Positions 1 through 8,886 of a stretch of DNA of 64,000 bases are shown here, piece by piece. This DNA comes from Pseudomonas sp. TH15. Lineage in GTDB: Bacteria; Pseudomonadota; Gammaproteobacteria; Pseudomonadales; Pseudomonadaceae. The position numbers and the translations under genes were made by a program. Numbering within the stretch: position 1 is the stretch's first letter; each line of letters opens with the position of its first letter. The DNA lies in the NCBI RefSeq assembly GCF_016651105.1, contig NZ_JAEKEL010000001.1, positions 1,633,501 to 1,697,500 of the forward strand. The letters run 5' to 3'. The notes below the pieces were generated by a model. That model was not told where the DNA came from. It worked only from the letters and a program-made list of their open reading frames with translations, and made no database searches.

Positions 1-1
1 T

Positions 2-241
2 CTGCAAGAACAGCATGCTGGCGGTACTGCGGCTCAGGTTCAGGCTCAGGGTGTGTTGTTGCAACGTCTGGCGGAGCAGTTGTCGGTAGCGTTGAAGCCG
101 CTGGCCAATCAGCCACCGATTGCTGACGCACCGCGTAAACAGGCGGCCAAGCCTGTGGCGCCTGCTGCCGAGCAGGACAAGCAGCCGAAGATTCCGATGG
201 CTTCGCCGATTCGTACCGATATGGAAGTGTTCAGGTTCTGA
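2..241 (+). CDS. C-terminal fragment of an unidentified protein (5' end outside window)
   Basis: The frame is open from base 2 to a TGA at 239-241, giving 79 residues with no stop, so the gene begins upstream of the window. A GTG at 53 lies in frame but there is no reason to treat it as the start. The visible part has a Gln/Leu-rich stretch that could be helical (ending near VLLQRLAEQLSVAL), then an Ala/Pro/Lys-rich linker and a short tail ending in MEVFRF. This looks like the C-terminal end of a protein with a coiled-coil or flexible tail. I do not recognise the family. A terminator follows at 429-466, and the next gene converges on it. Confidence 0.6.
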   Translation: MQEQHAGGTAAQVQAQGVLLQRLAEQLSVALKPLANQPPIADAPRKQAAKPVAPAAEQDKQPKIPMASPIRTDMEVFRF

Positions 242-327
242 GCCTGGATTGATCCAACACAAAGCCCGCAGAGATGTGGGCTTTGTTGTTTCTGCCGGTT
301 GGACATCTCCATTGCCTGTCCTGGCCC

Positions 328-411
328 CATCGCGAGCAGGCTCGCTCCCACAGGGGACCGCATTCGCAGGGACGGCGCCGATTAAATGTGGGAGCGAGCC
401 TGCTCGCGATG
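328..411. repeat. REP pair (inverted), type A
   Basis: Two arms related to GTGGGAGCGAGCCTGCTCGC, at about 328-353 and 387-411, face each other around a short spacer. Each arm also contains a small internal palindrome around GAGCAGGCTC. It belongs to the same sequence type as the elements at 38309 and 44883. Confidence 0.85.
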
Positions 412-428
412 AGGCCCCAACAGGCAAC

Positions 429-466
429 AAAAAAACCGCAGACGATCACTCGTCTGCGGGTTTTTT
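429..466. terminator. Bidirectional rho-independent terminator
   Basis: A stem of AACCGCAGACGA with its complement is flanked by an A-run on the left and a T-run on the right. It can therefore end both the partial gene on the plus strand and the ahpA/smp gene arriving on the minus strand (stop at 480). Confidence 0.85.
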
Positions 467-479
467 CATTACAGGGCGA

Positions 480-2009
480 TTACGCCCGGCGTTCATGCAT
501 CCGCGCCAGTTGCCGCTCCAGCATCGACGGATAAGGCTCCATCAACCGCTCTACACAACATGCGCCTTCAGGGCTAGCGATCGGCCGGATCCGCGCACGT
601 TGGCGAATCAGCGCATCGTCGCCGATCTTGCGCTCGACCAGCAGCAGGTTGCGGCTGTGTTGCGAGAGGGCCAGGGCATCCTGGGCCGCCTCGGTCAGCA
701 GCAGGTCGATCTGGCTCAGGCCGAACAAATCGTCGCCCAAGGTCAGGCCCAGCTGCAATTGCAGGGTGATGCCGCTGTCGGCGACCTCGATCTGCAACTG
801 ATGGCCCAGGGCGCGTAGCAACTCACCGCAGCAAATAGCATTGGTCAGGTAGTCGTCGCCGCTGTCTTCGGTGTGGAACAGCATCAGCGTGCTGCCATCG
901 TTCAGGGTGTGCAGTTCGCTCTGATAGAGCGAAGCGGCCTGATCGAGGCAATCACGGTAGCGCTTGAGCAGTTCTTCCAGGCGCGTGCGCGGCAGGCGAC
1001 GCAACTGATCCTGAGCGCCGAGTTGCACGGCCAATACCGCGCTGTGCTGTGGCACGTTCGAGATAACGGGTTTAGCCACTGGTTTCGGCGCGTTGTCTGC
1101 CGACTCATCGCGCAGATCGGCAAATGCGTCATCGTCCTCATCGTCTTCGACGGTACTGACAGTGCGCTTTGGCGCAGGCTTGAGACCGGCCACAGGCTTG
1201 GTTTCATCGAAACTCGGATCCCGCAGATTGCGCACTTCAAAGGCTGGATCAGCCTCCTCGTCGTCGTAATCGGCATCGTCGAATTCAGGTTCCGGCAAGG
1301 GTTCAGGCTCGGCCGGTTCCGGGGCGAAATTGGCGTGCAGCTGACGGGCCAGGTCGCCGATTTCATCCTGACGCTCGGTGGCCGGGGTGTATTCGTCGAT
1401 ATTGCGCAGCCAGACCCGCAATTGCAGCAACGGCGTGGAGATGTGCCGACCCAGGCGCAGGCTCAAGGCCAGGGACAGGGCCAGCAGAATCGCACTCAAG
1501 ATGCCCATGCTTTGCAGGCTGATGGTCATCGGCTGCTGGAACTGATCCATGTCCAGGCTGATGCGCAATTGCCCGGCGGTCACGTCCTGGAACGTGATCT
1601 TGCTCTCGTACATGCCTTCGGCTTCGCCCAACAGGCTGTGCTTGGGACGCTGACCGGATTCGGCGAGGATGCGGTTATCCACGCTGTAGATGGCGGCGTG
1701 GGCCACCAACTTGTTCTTGGTCAGGTTGTTGAGCAGCACGTTGAGGCTGAGGATGTCGTTGGACACCAACAGCTCCGTGGCGGAGGTGGCAGTCTGCGTG
1801 GTCAGGCTTTCGCCCAGCGCATCCGCCTGCTCGTGCATGGCCTGCTTGAACTGCAAACCCATCACACAGGCATAGATCACCAGGGCCAGAGCGACCAGGA
1901 TCACGTTATGGCTGGCGATGCGCAATGCAATCGGTACACGGCGGTGGCGCAGTGCCCGGAAGATCAGCAGGAAGAAGTTATCGGTTTTTACTGGCGTGGG
2001 CCGGTTCAC
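480..2009 (-). CDS. AhpA/YtjB (Smp) family membrane protein with a cyclase-like C-terminal domain
   Basis: 509 residues from the GTG at 2009, chosen because a longer frame to 2072 runs into the serB promoter region and because it gives an N-terminus beginning MNRPTPVK. The N-terminal part fits the SMP_2 family (E. coli Smp/YtjB, also divergent from serB): a membrane segment near residues 32-52, a periplasmic part, a second membrane segment near 165-185 and a HAMP-like stretch after it. An acidic linker rich in Asp, Glu and Pro follows. The last 180 residues resemble a class III nucleotide cyclase fold (VLAVQL, LEELLKRYRDCL, NDGSTLMLFH, LGLTLGDD), but the first metal-binding Asp is absent, so catalysis is unlikely. 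The family name 'haemolysin' seen in databases is not supported by anything here. It is probably an inner-membrane sensor or scaffold of unknown function. Confidence 0.8.
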   Translation of the reverse strand: MNRPTPVKTDNFFLLIFRALRHRRVPIALRIASHNVILVALALVIYACVMGLQFKQAMHEQADALGESLTTQTATSATELLVSNDILSLNVLLNNLTKNKLVAHAAIYSVDNRILAESGQRPKHSLLGEAEGMYESKITFQDVTAGQLRISLDMDQFQQPMTISLQSMGILSAILLALSLALSLRLGRHISTPLLQLRVWLRNIDEYTPATERQDEIGDLARQLHANFAPEPAEPEPLPEPEFDDADYDDEEADPAFEVRNLRDPSFDETKPVAGLKPAPKRTVSTVEDDEDDDAFADLRDESADNAPKPVAKPVISNVPQHSAVLAVQLGAQDQLRRLPRTRLEELLKRYRDCLDQAASLYQSELHTLNDGSTLMLFHTEDSGDDYLTNAICCGELLRALGHQLQIEVADSGITLQLQLGLTLGDDLFGLSQIDLLLTEAAQDALALSQHSRNLLLVERKIGDDALIRQRARIRPIASPEGACCVERLMEPYPSMLERQLARMHERRA

Positions 2010-2143
2010 TGAGCTCGGCTCTTTTGTCCGTGAAGTTGACGCGCAGTATAGCGACAGGCCCAAGACCGGCAAAGCGCTGACGGTGCCCGATGGTCACTGA
2101 AAGTGGGTAGAATGCGGTTTTTTTCCACCTGCGGGGGTGCGCC

Positions 2144-3358
2144 TTGCGCGAAATCGTCCTGATAAACATCACGGGAGTCGACCGTCCGGGTCTGACTGCG
2201 GCCATTACCGGCGTTCTGGCCCAGGGTGGTGTGAACATTCTCGACATTGGTCAGGCAGTGATCCACGACACCTTGTCGTTCGGCATCCTGGTTGAAATTC
2301 CTGACACTTTGCAGGGCAAGTCGGTGCTCAAAGACATCCTGTTCAAGGGCTACGAGCTCGATCAGCAGGTGCGTTTCACGCCGGTGTCCGAAGAGGATTA
2401 CCAGCAGTGGGTCGGCAATCAGGGTAAAAAACGCCACATCGTCACCCTGTTGACCCGCAAAGTGACCGCCGGGCAATTGCAGGCCGTGAGTTCGATTACC
2501 GCCAAATACGGGCTGAACATCGACCATATCGATCGTCTGTCCGGGCGCATGCCGCTGGACACCCCGGCCGACAAGGGCAAGGGCTGCATCGAGTTCTCCG
2601 TACGTGGCGAAGCGGCCGATCCACAGGCATTGAGGGCTGAATTCCTTAGCGTCGCGCAGGAATTGAACGTCGACATCGCCTTCCAGGAAGATTCGCTGTT
2701 CCGTCGCAACCGTCGTCTGGCGGTGTTTGACATGGACTCGACGCTGATCGAAGCCGAAGTCATCGACGAACTGGCGAAGGCGGCGGGCGTGGGTGATCAG
2801 GTCTCTGAAATCACCGAGCGGGCAATGGCTGGTGAGCTGGACTTCCGCGAAAGCTTCAAGGAACGCCTGGCCTTGCTCAAAGGGCTGGACGTCAGCGTGC
2901 TGGACTCGATCGGCGCCTCGCTGCGTCTGACCGAGGGTGCCGAAACCCTGTTCGCCGAACTCAAGCGTCTGGGCTACAAGACCGCGATCCTGTCTGGTGG
3001 CTTCACCTACTTCGCCAAGCAATTGCAGGCCAAACTGGGTATCGACTACGTGTTCGCCAACGAACTGGAAGTGGTGGACGGCAAAGTGACGGGCGTGGCG
3101 GTCGAGCCGATTGTCGATGCACAGCGCAAGGCGGATCTGCTGAAAGAGCTGGCCCACAAGGAAGGTTTGCGTCTGGAGCAAACTATTGCTGTGGGCGATG
3201 GTGCCAACGACCTGCCGATGCTGGCGATTGCCGGGCTGGGCGTGGCGTTCCGCGCCAAGCCGTTGGTCAAGCAGTCGGCGAAACAGGCGATCTCCACCCT
3301 TGGGCTGGATGGCGTGCTGTATTTGCTGGGCTTTCGGGATCGTGACGGGCAGCTCTGA
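2144..3358 (+). CDS. serB: Phosphoserine phosphatase
   Basis: 404 residues. The protein dephosphorylates O-phospho-L-serine, the last step of serine synthesis from 3-phosphoglycerate, in the cytoplasm. The first about 185 residues hold two ACT-like regulatory domains, starting at LINITGVDRPGL. The HAD phosphatase domain follows, with the DxDST motif at residues 196-200 (Asp196 nucleophile, Asp198 acid/base), a later SGG motif, and GDGANDLPML near the end. The start is a TTG at 2144 behind a G-rich ribosome-binding site; this gives the N-terminus MREIVLIN typical of Pseudomonas SerB. The length fits the long Pseudomonas form rather than the shorter E. coli form. It is divergent from ahpA/smp, as in E. 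coli. Confidence 0.97.
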   Translation: MREIVLINITGVDRPGLTAAITGVLAQGGVNILDIGQAVIHDTLSFGILVEIPDTLQGKSVLKDILFKGYELDQQVRFTPVSEEDYQQWVGNQGKKRHIVTLLTRKVTAGQLQAVSSITAKYGLNIDHIDRLSGRMPLDTPADKGKGCIEFSVRGEAADPQALRAEFLSVAQELNVDIAFQEDSLFRRNRRLAVFDMDSTLIEAEVIDELAKAAGVGDQVSEITERAMAGELDFRESFKERLALLKGLDVSVLDSIGASLRLTEGAETLFAELKRLGYKTAILSGGFTYFAKQLQAKLGIDYVFANELEVVDGKVTGVAVEPIVDAQRKADLLKELAHKEGLRLEQTIAVGDGANDLPMLAIAGLGVAFRAKPLVKQSAKQAISTLGLDGVLYLLGFRDRDGQL

Positions 3359-3382
3359 GTAATCGGTTGCCTGAGCTGGCTT

Positions 3383-3506
3383 CTGTGGCGAGGGGGCTTG
3401 CCCCCGCTGGGTCGCGGAGCGGCCCCCTGCATTCGTTCAGTCAGACCGAGTTGTATGGATTTACGACTGCTGCGCAGCCGAACGGGGGCAAGCCCCCTCG
3501 CCACAG
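3383..3506. repeat. REP pair (inverted), type B
   Basis: Outer arms CTGTGGCGAGGGGGCTTGCC (from 3383) and its complement (ending 3506) enclose about 75 bases with their own shorter inverted segments. It lies between serB and the convergent gene ending at 3522. Confidence 0.85.
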
Positions 3507-3521
3507 GTATTGGGCTCGCTC

Positions 3522-5297
3522 TCAAAGCGATTTCCACAACGAATCAAAATCCTCTTGCGCCCCGACCACGCCGCTCCCCGCGGCGTTTTCGTTTTTACTG
3601 GCCTCCAGCGAGCGATAGGCAAACTGGTTAAAGCTGTTGGTGCTCGACACCCGTCGATCCAGCCCGGCGCGCCGTTCATGGCCGTTGGTGTTGATCAGTA
3701 CCTTGTTACCTTCCTGGAACGGCAAGCGCGGGGCCAGCAGGGTGGCGGGCAAGTCGATGGCGCTGATGGCCGGCAGTAGAAGGCCGCGCAGGTACTGACT
3801 GTGATCGTCTCGGGTGCGCACCAATTGCAGGCCACAAGGCTCGGCGTAAGGTGCGACTTGCTCGATACCCATCTGCGTGCCGCCGCCGCGCACTTGGCGA
3901 ATCCAGCGCACAACGGCGATGCTCCAACCCTGACCGGCAGAATCCTCAATACCGACCATTTCACCGGCCTGTAGCTCGGCGGGCACCGCACCGGGCCACG
4001 CCAGGCAATAACCGCCGGGGCTGTGATTGACCACCGGCAACGCGTAAGTCGGGTAATGCGGCGTGCTATCGGTGCTGCTGTCGTCTTCGACCAAGTGATC
4101 GTATTGAATCTCTTCGTAGGGCAAAAACTGTTCGTTGCTCTGCGGCGCGGCGTCGAAGGCCTGGCTCCAGCTGTCCTTTTCACCCTTGGCCACAGCGCTG
4201 CTGAAGTTCGCCGCGCGTGCGCCGGGGTGTTTGAGTAACTCGCTGAAGGTACGTTCGCCACCCAGATAGAAGTGCAGGGCGCTCATGCCGACGCACACGG
4301 TCAGGTTGCCTGCGCCTACAGTGCGTTGAAAGCTGCGTTCGGCGGCCTCACCCCAGCTCGCGTGAAGGTGTTGCAGGGTGTCGAAGCTGAGGCCCGTCGG
4401 GATCGGCAACGGCGTTGAAGTGTCCTGATGGATTAAATGCGCTTCGAGGGTTTTCACCAGCGGTTGCGGATCGAAACCGACCAGTCCAGCTTGCTGTTCG
4501 CTGCGAAACATAGTGCGGTAGCGCGGCCCAGCGTCGATTTCCGGGCTGATCGCAAACAGGCCTGCGTCCGAGCGACCGGAATGCAGTTTGAGCAGGGCAC
4601 TCCACGGCTCGAGCACTTCAGCCAGTCGGGCGATCTGGTTCTGGCGCAACTGATTGCAGCGAGCGCTGCCCAGCAGCAGGGCGGCAATGTAGGTTTGTTC
4701 AAGGCTCAATTCTGTGGTGAGACTGGCCAGATCGTCATGCAGCCGGCGCTGTTGCAACTGCAGTTCACAGGCCGTGCGATACAACTGATGCAGCTCGAAC
4801 CACAGATGTTCCGGCGCCGGGCTATACAACTGCGTGGCGCGCACCAGTTGACCCTTGAGTGCATGCGCGATCCGTTGCAAGGCGGTGGCGAGCAGCGGCG
4901 CGCGGTCCTTGCTGAAACGTGGCGCGATCCGCATGACGATCTGCTTGTAGCCGATCGCCAAATGGCTTTGTAGCGCCTGGCAGAGGTTGGCGATCTTGCG
5001 CGAGCGCTCGTCGAGGACAATCGCCTGATGCAGGAAATGCCGTTCCAGGTGCTTGCAGACGTAATACACCTCGGGTCGCAACAACTCGAGCAGTTGCAGG
5101 CGATTGTCGCTGGGCGTCAGCAATTGATTGAGTTCGCTCAGGCCCTGATACAACTGGCGAGCGGTTTCGCCAATGTTGGCTTTGGGCAGGTTGGCGATCC
5201 AGCGCTTGAGGTCGCGCGGGGTGGCTTCGCAGAACGACAGGCGTGACTGCGTTGGCGTTGGGGCGCGTAAAAGCGTAGGGGAGATGGCTTGGCTCAT
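3522..5297 (-). CDS. PilZ-like domain protein (PA4958 type)
   Basis: 591 residues from the ATG at 5297 (MSQAIS); an in-frame ATG at 5309 is an alternative and neither has a strong ribosome-binding site. The first about 400 residues are mostly helical, cytoplasmic in character, with no signal peptide or membrane segment. Near residue 420 a beta-rich segment begins with VVNHSPGG, which matches the [D/N]xSxxG half of the PilZ c-di-GMP motif. It continues with WSIAVVRWIR and GTQMGIEQV, a pattern typical of PilZ barrels. The upstream RxxxR half is not visible just before it, so nucleotide binding is uncertain. Some databases label the family 'molecular chaperone', without a basis I can see. In PAO1 the equivalent gene sits beside fimX, also a c-di-GMP protein; fimX is not present here. 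Confidence 0.75.
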   Translation of the reverse strand: MSQAISPTLLRAPTPTQSRLSFCEATPRDLKRWIANLPKANIGETARQLYQGLSELNQLLTPSDNRLQLLELLRPEVYYVCKHLERHFLHQAIVLDERSRKIANLCQALQSHLAIGYKQIVMRIAPRFSKDRAPLLATALQRIAHALKGQLVRATQLYSPAPEHLWFELHQLYRTACELQLQQRRLHDDLASLTTELSLEQTYIAALLLGSARCNQLRQNQIARLAEVLEPWSALLKLHSGRSDAGLFAISPEIDAGPRYRTMFRSEQQAGLVGFDPQPLVKTLEAHLIHQDTSTPLPIPTGLSFDTLQHLHASWGEAAERSFQRTVGAGNLTVCVGMSALHFYLGGERTFSELLKHPGARAANFSSAVAKGEKDSWSQAFDAAPQSNEQFLPYEEIQYDHLVEDDSSTDSTPHYPTYALPVVNHSPGGYCLAWPGAVPAELQAGEMVGIEDSAGQGWSIAVVRWIRQVRGGGTQMGIEQVAPYAEPCGLQLVRTRDDHSQYLRGLLLPAISAIDLPATLLAPRLPFQEGNKVLINTNGHERRAGLDRRVSSTNSFNQFAYRSLEASKNENAAGSGVVGAQEDFDSLWKSL

Positions 5298-5340
5298 GCC
5301 AAAAACCATAGCAGCAAATGACCAGGCTGGCTTTCAACCT

Positions 5341-5423
5341 GTAGGAGTTGCCGAAGGCTGCGATCTTTTGATGTTGATTGTAAAAAACAAGATCAACAGA
5401 TCGCAGCCTGCGGCAGCTCCTAC
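5341..5423. repeat. REP pair (inverted), type C
   Basis: Arms of the form GTAGGAGTTGCCGAAGGCTG (from 5341) and its near-complement (ending 5423) face each other, separated by an A/T-rich centre. It is the same type as the element at 59065 that disturbs a LysR gene. Confidence 0.85.
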
Positions 5424-5445
5424 GGGGAGCGGCGTGTTTCGGGGG

Positions 5446-6306
5446 TCAGGCTTTTGGCAAACCCATGCCCTGGCCCATCTGCACTGGCGTGCCGGCCGCC
5501 AGCTCTTCAGCCCACTTCACTTGATCCGGCCCGAACAGCACGACAGCGGTCGAACCCAGTTTGAAGCGACCCAGTTCCGCACCTTTCTCCAGATGGATCG
5601 GCGCACGGGCGGCTTCGTCGTAACGGAAGGTTTTCAGCTCGCGTTTAGGCGGCGTCACCAACCCGGCCCAAACGGTTTCAATCGACGCCACGATCATCGC
5701 GCCCACCAGCACCACGGCCATCGGCCCGCGCTCGGTGTCGAAAATGCACGCTACGCGCTCGTTGCGGGCGAACAGTTCCGGAACGTTTTCGGCGGTGGTC
5801 TGGTTGACCGAGAAGATCCGGCCCGGGATGTAGACCATTTCGCGCAGGGTGCCGGCCAGCGGCATGTGCACGCGGTGGTAATCCTTCGGCGACAGGTAAA
5901 TGGTCGCGAAATCACCGCCCATGAATGGCGCGGCATTGGCGGCATCGCCACCCAGCAGTTCCAGAACGCTGAAGCTGTGGCCCTTGGCCTGGAACACGCG
6001 ACCGTGTTCGATCGGGCCGAGTTGGCTGACCGCACCGTCGGCCGGGCTGAGGATCGCGCCCGGGGTTTCGTCCAGTGGACGCGCGCCGTCTTTCAAGGCG
6101 CGGGTGAAGAATGCGTTGAAGTGCTCGTAGGCGGTCAGGTCCTCGACCAGTGCCTGAGACATGTCCACTTGATAACGCTTGGCGAACCACGCAGTGAAGA
6201 CGTTCTTGAACCAGCGCACGCGGCATTCGGCAATGCAGCCGGCCAGTCGCGAGAGCAAGTGATGGGGCAGCAGGTATTGGCTGAGGATAAACAAACGCTT
6301 ATTCAT
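5446..6306 (-). CDS. psd: Phosphatidylserine decarboxylase proenzyme
   Basis: 286 residues. The enzyme converts phosphatidylserine to phosphatidylethanolamine at the inner membrane. The precursor cuts itself at the conserved LGST motif (Ser252), giving a beta chain of about 251 residues and a short alpha chain whose new N-terminal Ser becomes the pyruvoyl group. Other family landmarks are FFTRALK, LSPADG and the histidine-containing [10 protein letters not shown]. The start has an AAGGA site 8 bases upstream. It lies 18 bases after rhdA on the same strand, so the two are probably co-transcribed. Confidence 0.96.
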   Translation of the reverse strand: MNKRLFILSQYLLPHHLLSRLAGCIAECRVRWFKNVFTAWFAKRYQVDMSQALVEDLTAYEHFNAFFTRALKDGARPLDETPGAILSPADGAVSQLGPIEHGRVFQAKGHSFSVLELLGGDAANAAPFMGGDFATIYLSPKDYHRVHMPLAGTLREMVYIPGRIFSVNQTTAENVPELFARNERVACIFDTERGPMAVVLVGAMIVASIETVWAGLVTPPKRELKTFRYDEAARAPIHLEKGAELGRFKLGSTAVVLFGPDQVKWAEELAAGTPVQMGQGMGLPKA

Positions 6307-6324
6307 TAACTGTCCTTAAAAACC

Positions 6325-7140
6325 TTAAATCTCTACGGGGGTGTCGGGATGGTTGCCCCATTCGCCCCAGGAGCCGGCGTAGCCTTTGACCCGCGGATAA
6401 CCGAGGGACTTGGCCACTAGATAGGTGAAGCCAGAACGGTGGTGAGTCTGGCAGTGGGTGATCACTTCTTTGTCTTTGCTGATGCCGAGTTGTTCGAGGA
6501 TCTGTGGCATGTCGGTGCGGATGCGCAGGTGGCGCGCCTGATCCATGCCGGCAGTCCATTCGAAATTCACGGCACCCGGGATGTGCCCGGCCTTGGCCGC
6601 CAAGACCTTCTCGCCGGAGTACTCCAGCGGCCCACGGGCGTCCCAGATCGCCAGGTCCGCAGCGCCGAGACGGCTTTGCAGGTACTCGCGGGTGGCGGTG
6701 GGTTCGTCGTGCAGGGTCAAGGCAACCGGGCCGCCGACCGGGGCCGGAATCTGGATCGACATCGGCAAGCCTTCTGCCAGCCAGGCCGGAAGACCGCCGT
6801 CGACATAGTGGTATTTGCTGTGGCCAATGACATCCAGCAGCCAGATAAACCGGCCAGCCCAGCCGCCACCTTCGTCGTCATAAACGACGTAGACCGCATC
6901 AGGGTTGTGGCCCAGTTCGCCAAACAATGCTTCAAGGGAGGCGTGGGTCGGCAGCAAACCTGGCGCTGGCGCCTGACCGAGTTGCGTGCGTTTCGGATCG
7001 ACAAAACGCGCACCGGGCAGGTGCCCTTCGGTGTAGCGGGCGCTGCTGGTCAGGTCCACCAGAATCAGATCGCGGGCGTCGAGACGCGGGAGCAAGTCGC
7101 TCGGCTCGATGACCAGCGGCAAGCCAGAGAAGTCAGACAT
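6325..7140 (-). CDS. rhdA: Thiosulfate sulfurtransferase (tandem-domain rhodanese)
   Basis: 271 residues from the ATG at 7140, which has a GGAG site 7-10 bases upstream; a longer frame to 7158 lacks this. It has two rhodanese domains. The N-terminal one is inactive, and the C-terminal one carries the active-site Cys230 in HCQTHHRSG. This numbering and the CQTHHR loop match Azotobacter vinelandii RhdA. The protein transfers sulfane sulfur from thiosulfate to acceptors such as cyanide or thiols. It is cytoplasmic and precedes psd in a probable two-gene unit. Confidence 0.95.
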   Translation of the reverse strand: MSDFSGLPLVIEPSDLLPRLDARDLILVDLTSSARYTEGHLPGARFVDPKRTQLGQAPAPGLLPTHASLEALFGELGHNPDAVYVVYDDEGGGWAGRFIWLLDVIGHSKYHYVDGGLPAWLAEGLPMSIQIPAPVGGPVALTLHDEPTATREYLQSRLGAADLAIWDARGPLEYSGEKVLAAKAGHIPGAVNFEWTAGMDQARHLRIRTDMPQILEQLGISKDKEVITHCQTHHRSGFTYLVAKSLGYPRVKGYAGSWGEWGNHPDTPVEI

Positions 7141-7181
7141 GTGAGGTCTCCAGAGCACAAAGGGGAGGATTGTAGCGCAGC

Positions 7182-8720
7182 CTATTGGCCACGGGTGCTA
7201 AAGCTGTGGAGTGCCTTTTCAATGCACTGCGCGGTTTTGCCGAAGGCTTGCACGGTGATTTCCGAGAACGGCCCGCCGCCCTGATCCGCCACCACAATCA
7301 TGATCACCCGGCCATTATTGACCAGTGAACGCAGCAACAGGTGTTCGCCGCCAAACTGTGAACGCAGGCCGGCAGGGAGCAGGGCCGAAAACTGGGCATT
7401 GTTGTCCGGCGTCAGGCGTACCTGGGCTTGCTGCGAGAGCAAGCGTTGCAGCACGTTGCTTTGGCTAACCGCAAAATTCAGCCCGGCGGCTTCTTTCGCC
7501 AGCCCGGCCGTTTGATGCACCCGCAGATTGGCGTGGGTGCGGTCGGCCATCAGGATCATCACCCGACGCATGCCGCAGGCCACCAGTGCATCCCGCGCCG
7601 AGGTGGTCAGGTGCATTGCATTGGTAAAACGGCTCGGCTCCACCAACAGTTCGGCACATTGTTTGCGCCACTTTGTCAGATCTTCGGTGGTCGGTGCCGG
7701 GGCCGGCAGCAAACCCGCGTGAATGTGATTCATGCCCCACGGCCACAGTAGCGAAACCGCCGGGTGCCAGAGGTCCGGCATGGCGTGATGTCGGGCGCTG
7801 TTGGCGGCCTGTTGGTGCAATTGCTGTTGCACTTCATCCATCGAGATTTGCAGGTAAAGGCTGGTCAGGAACTGCCAGCGTTCACTGTGCGGACTGTCCC
7901 AGGCCTGTTGCGCCGACAGCGCCAGACCGTTGGCCAACAGCACGGTGTTAGCCGGTTGGTTGAGCCAGCGGCGCAGGGTTGGATCGTCGTCGAGGCGGTT
8001 TTGCTGACGCAACGGATGATCGCTGTCCCGGGCGATGCGCAGGACTTTCACCAGTTCCCGTTGCTCGTTGAGCAGCAGGCGATAGCCCTGTTGCACCCAG
8101 ATCGGCAGGCGCCAGATATCCACCAGCGCCAGACAGATCTCCAGCAGGCGCACGCCGAACAATTGCTTTTCGACTTTGCGAGCCGACTCACCTTTATGGA
8201 TGACTCGCAGTTCCCATTCTTCGAGCAACTGTGGATGGGTCAGCGCCATCGGCCACAGCGGCGAGAGAAACAGCAGGCTGCCCCAATGAATGTCCTGCCA
8301 CAGCCGCGCCAGGCGACTGGCGAAAAAACCGTTGGCCTGTTGGGTCGCGTGCTGGCTGATCAGTTGCAATTGGCGCAGGGCCACCGGGATCTCGGCCTGA
8401 GGTACGGCGGGCAGGCGAGCGAGCAACTCTTCGGCACGTTTCAAACCGAGGCGGCTGAGCGCCACTTCAAGGTTTTCCGCTGGCTCGCTCATGCTGCCGT
8501 GGGTGTGGCGGTTGGCTTCGCGAATCACGCTCAAGGCCAGGGCCGGGCTGTCCTGGATCCGCTCGGCGATGTCGCGCAATGAGCTGCGACTATCGCGAAT
8601 GGCTTTGCAGACCCGGTCATGACTCTCTTGCGGAACCGGCAGGCGCACTCCATCGAGAAGCTTGACCCAGCCTTCAAGAGTGGTCGGTTTTGGGGTTGGA
8701 ACGTTCGTTTCGTTAGCCAT
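7182..8720 (-). CDS. HDOD domain protein (PA4955 type)
   Basis: 512 residues. The N-terminal 200 residues look like an HDOD domain (LPVPQES, then SLRDIAERIQDSPALALSVIREANR), a helical relative of HD phosphohydrolases that usually lacks catalytic residues and serves in signalling. The rest is helical with a possible GAF-like sensory region near the C-terminus (ARDALVACGMRRVMILMADRTHANLRV). No membrane segment or signal peptide is evident. It is divergent from motA, and its start is 166 bases from the motA start. Its role is unknown; HDOD proteins in Pseudomonas and Xanthomonas often act in motility or virulence signalling, so the neighbourhood with motAB may be meaningful. Confidence 0.8.
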   Translation of the reverse strand: MANETNVPTPKPTTLEGWVKLLDGVRLPVPQESHDRVCKAIRDSRSSLRDIAERIQDSPALALSVIREANRHTHGSMSEPAENLEVALSRLGLKRAEELLARLPAVPQAEIPVALRQLQLISQHATQQANGFFASRLARLWQDIHWGSLLFLSPLWPMALTHPQLLEEWELRVIHKGESARKVEKQLFGVRLLEICLALVDIWRLPIWVQQGYRLLLNEQRELVKVLRIARDSDHPLRQQNRLDDDPTLRRWLNQPANTVLLANGLALSAQQAWDSPHSERWQFLTSLYLQISMDEVQQQLHQQAANSARHHAMPDLWHPAVSLLWPWGMNHIHAGLLPAPAPTTEDLTKWRKQCAELLVEPSRFTNAMHLTTSARDALVACGMRRVMILMADRTHANLRVHQTAGLAKEAAGLNFAVSQSNVLQRLLSQQAQVRLTPDNNAQFSALLPAGLRSQFGGEHLLLRSLVNNGRVIMIVVADQGGGPFSEITVQAFGKTAQCIEKALHSFSTRGQ

Positions 8721-8791
8721 GGCTGGACGGGATCATCATTGGCGGTAAACACGCCCGGCGCGGGCTAAATTGGCTTTTCGCCTGAACTGGC

Positions 8792-8818
8792 TATAGTCTG
8801 GCGCAGTTTTGCCGATAA
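8792..8818 (+). promoter_or_regulatory. Candidate sigma-28 (FliA) promoter of motAB
   Basis: GCCGATAA at 8811-8818 is identical to the FliA -10 consensus. TATAGTCT at 8792-8799 matches 6 of 8 bases of the -35 consensus TAAAGTTT, and the spacer is exactly 11 bases. The motA start lies 68 bases downstream. Confidence 0.6.
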
Positions 8819-8886
8819 GTAGAAGAAGAGATTTTTTAACTTCCGAATATGACCTTGAACCCGACTCAGTAAGTACTCTCCTACCT

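Noticed and set aside
328..411. CRISPR-like repeat array from the recurring palindromes
   Set aside because: The repeats occur as isolated facing pairs between genes, not as regularly spaced direct repeats, and no cas genes are present.
480..2009. Haemolysin annotation for the AhpA-family protein
   Set aside because: Nothing in the sequence suggests secretion or pore formation; it is an inner-membrane protein with a cytoplasmic C-terminal domain.
8799..8814. Sigma-54 promoter before motA (TGGCGC...TTGC)
   Set aside because: The spacing between GG and GC is one base short, and the overlapping FliA-type element fits better.
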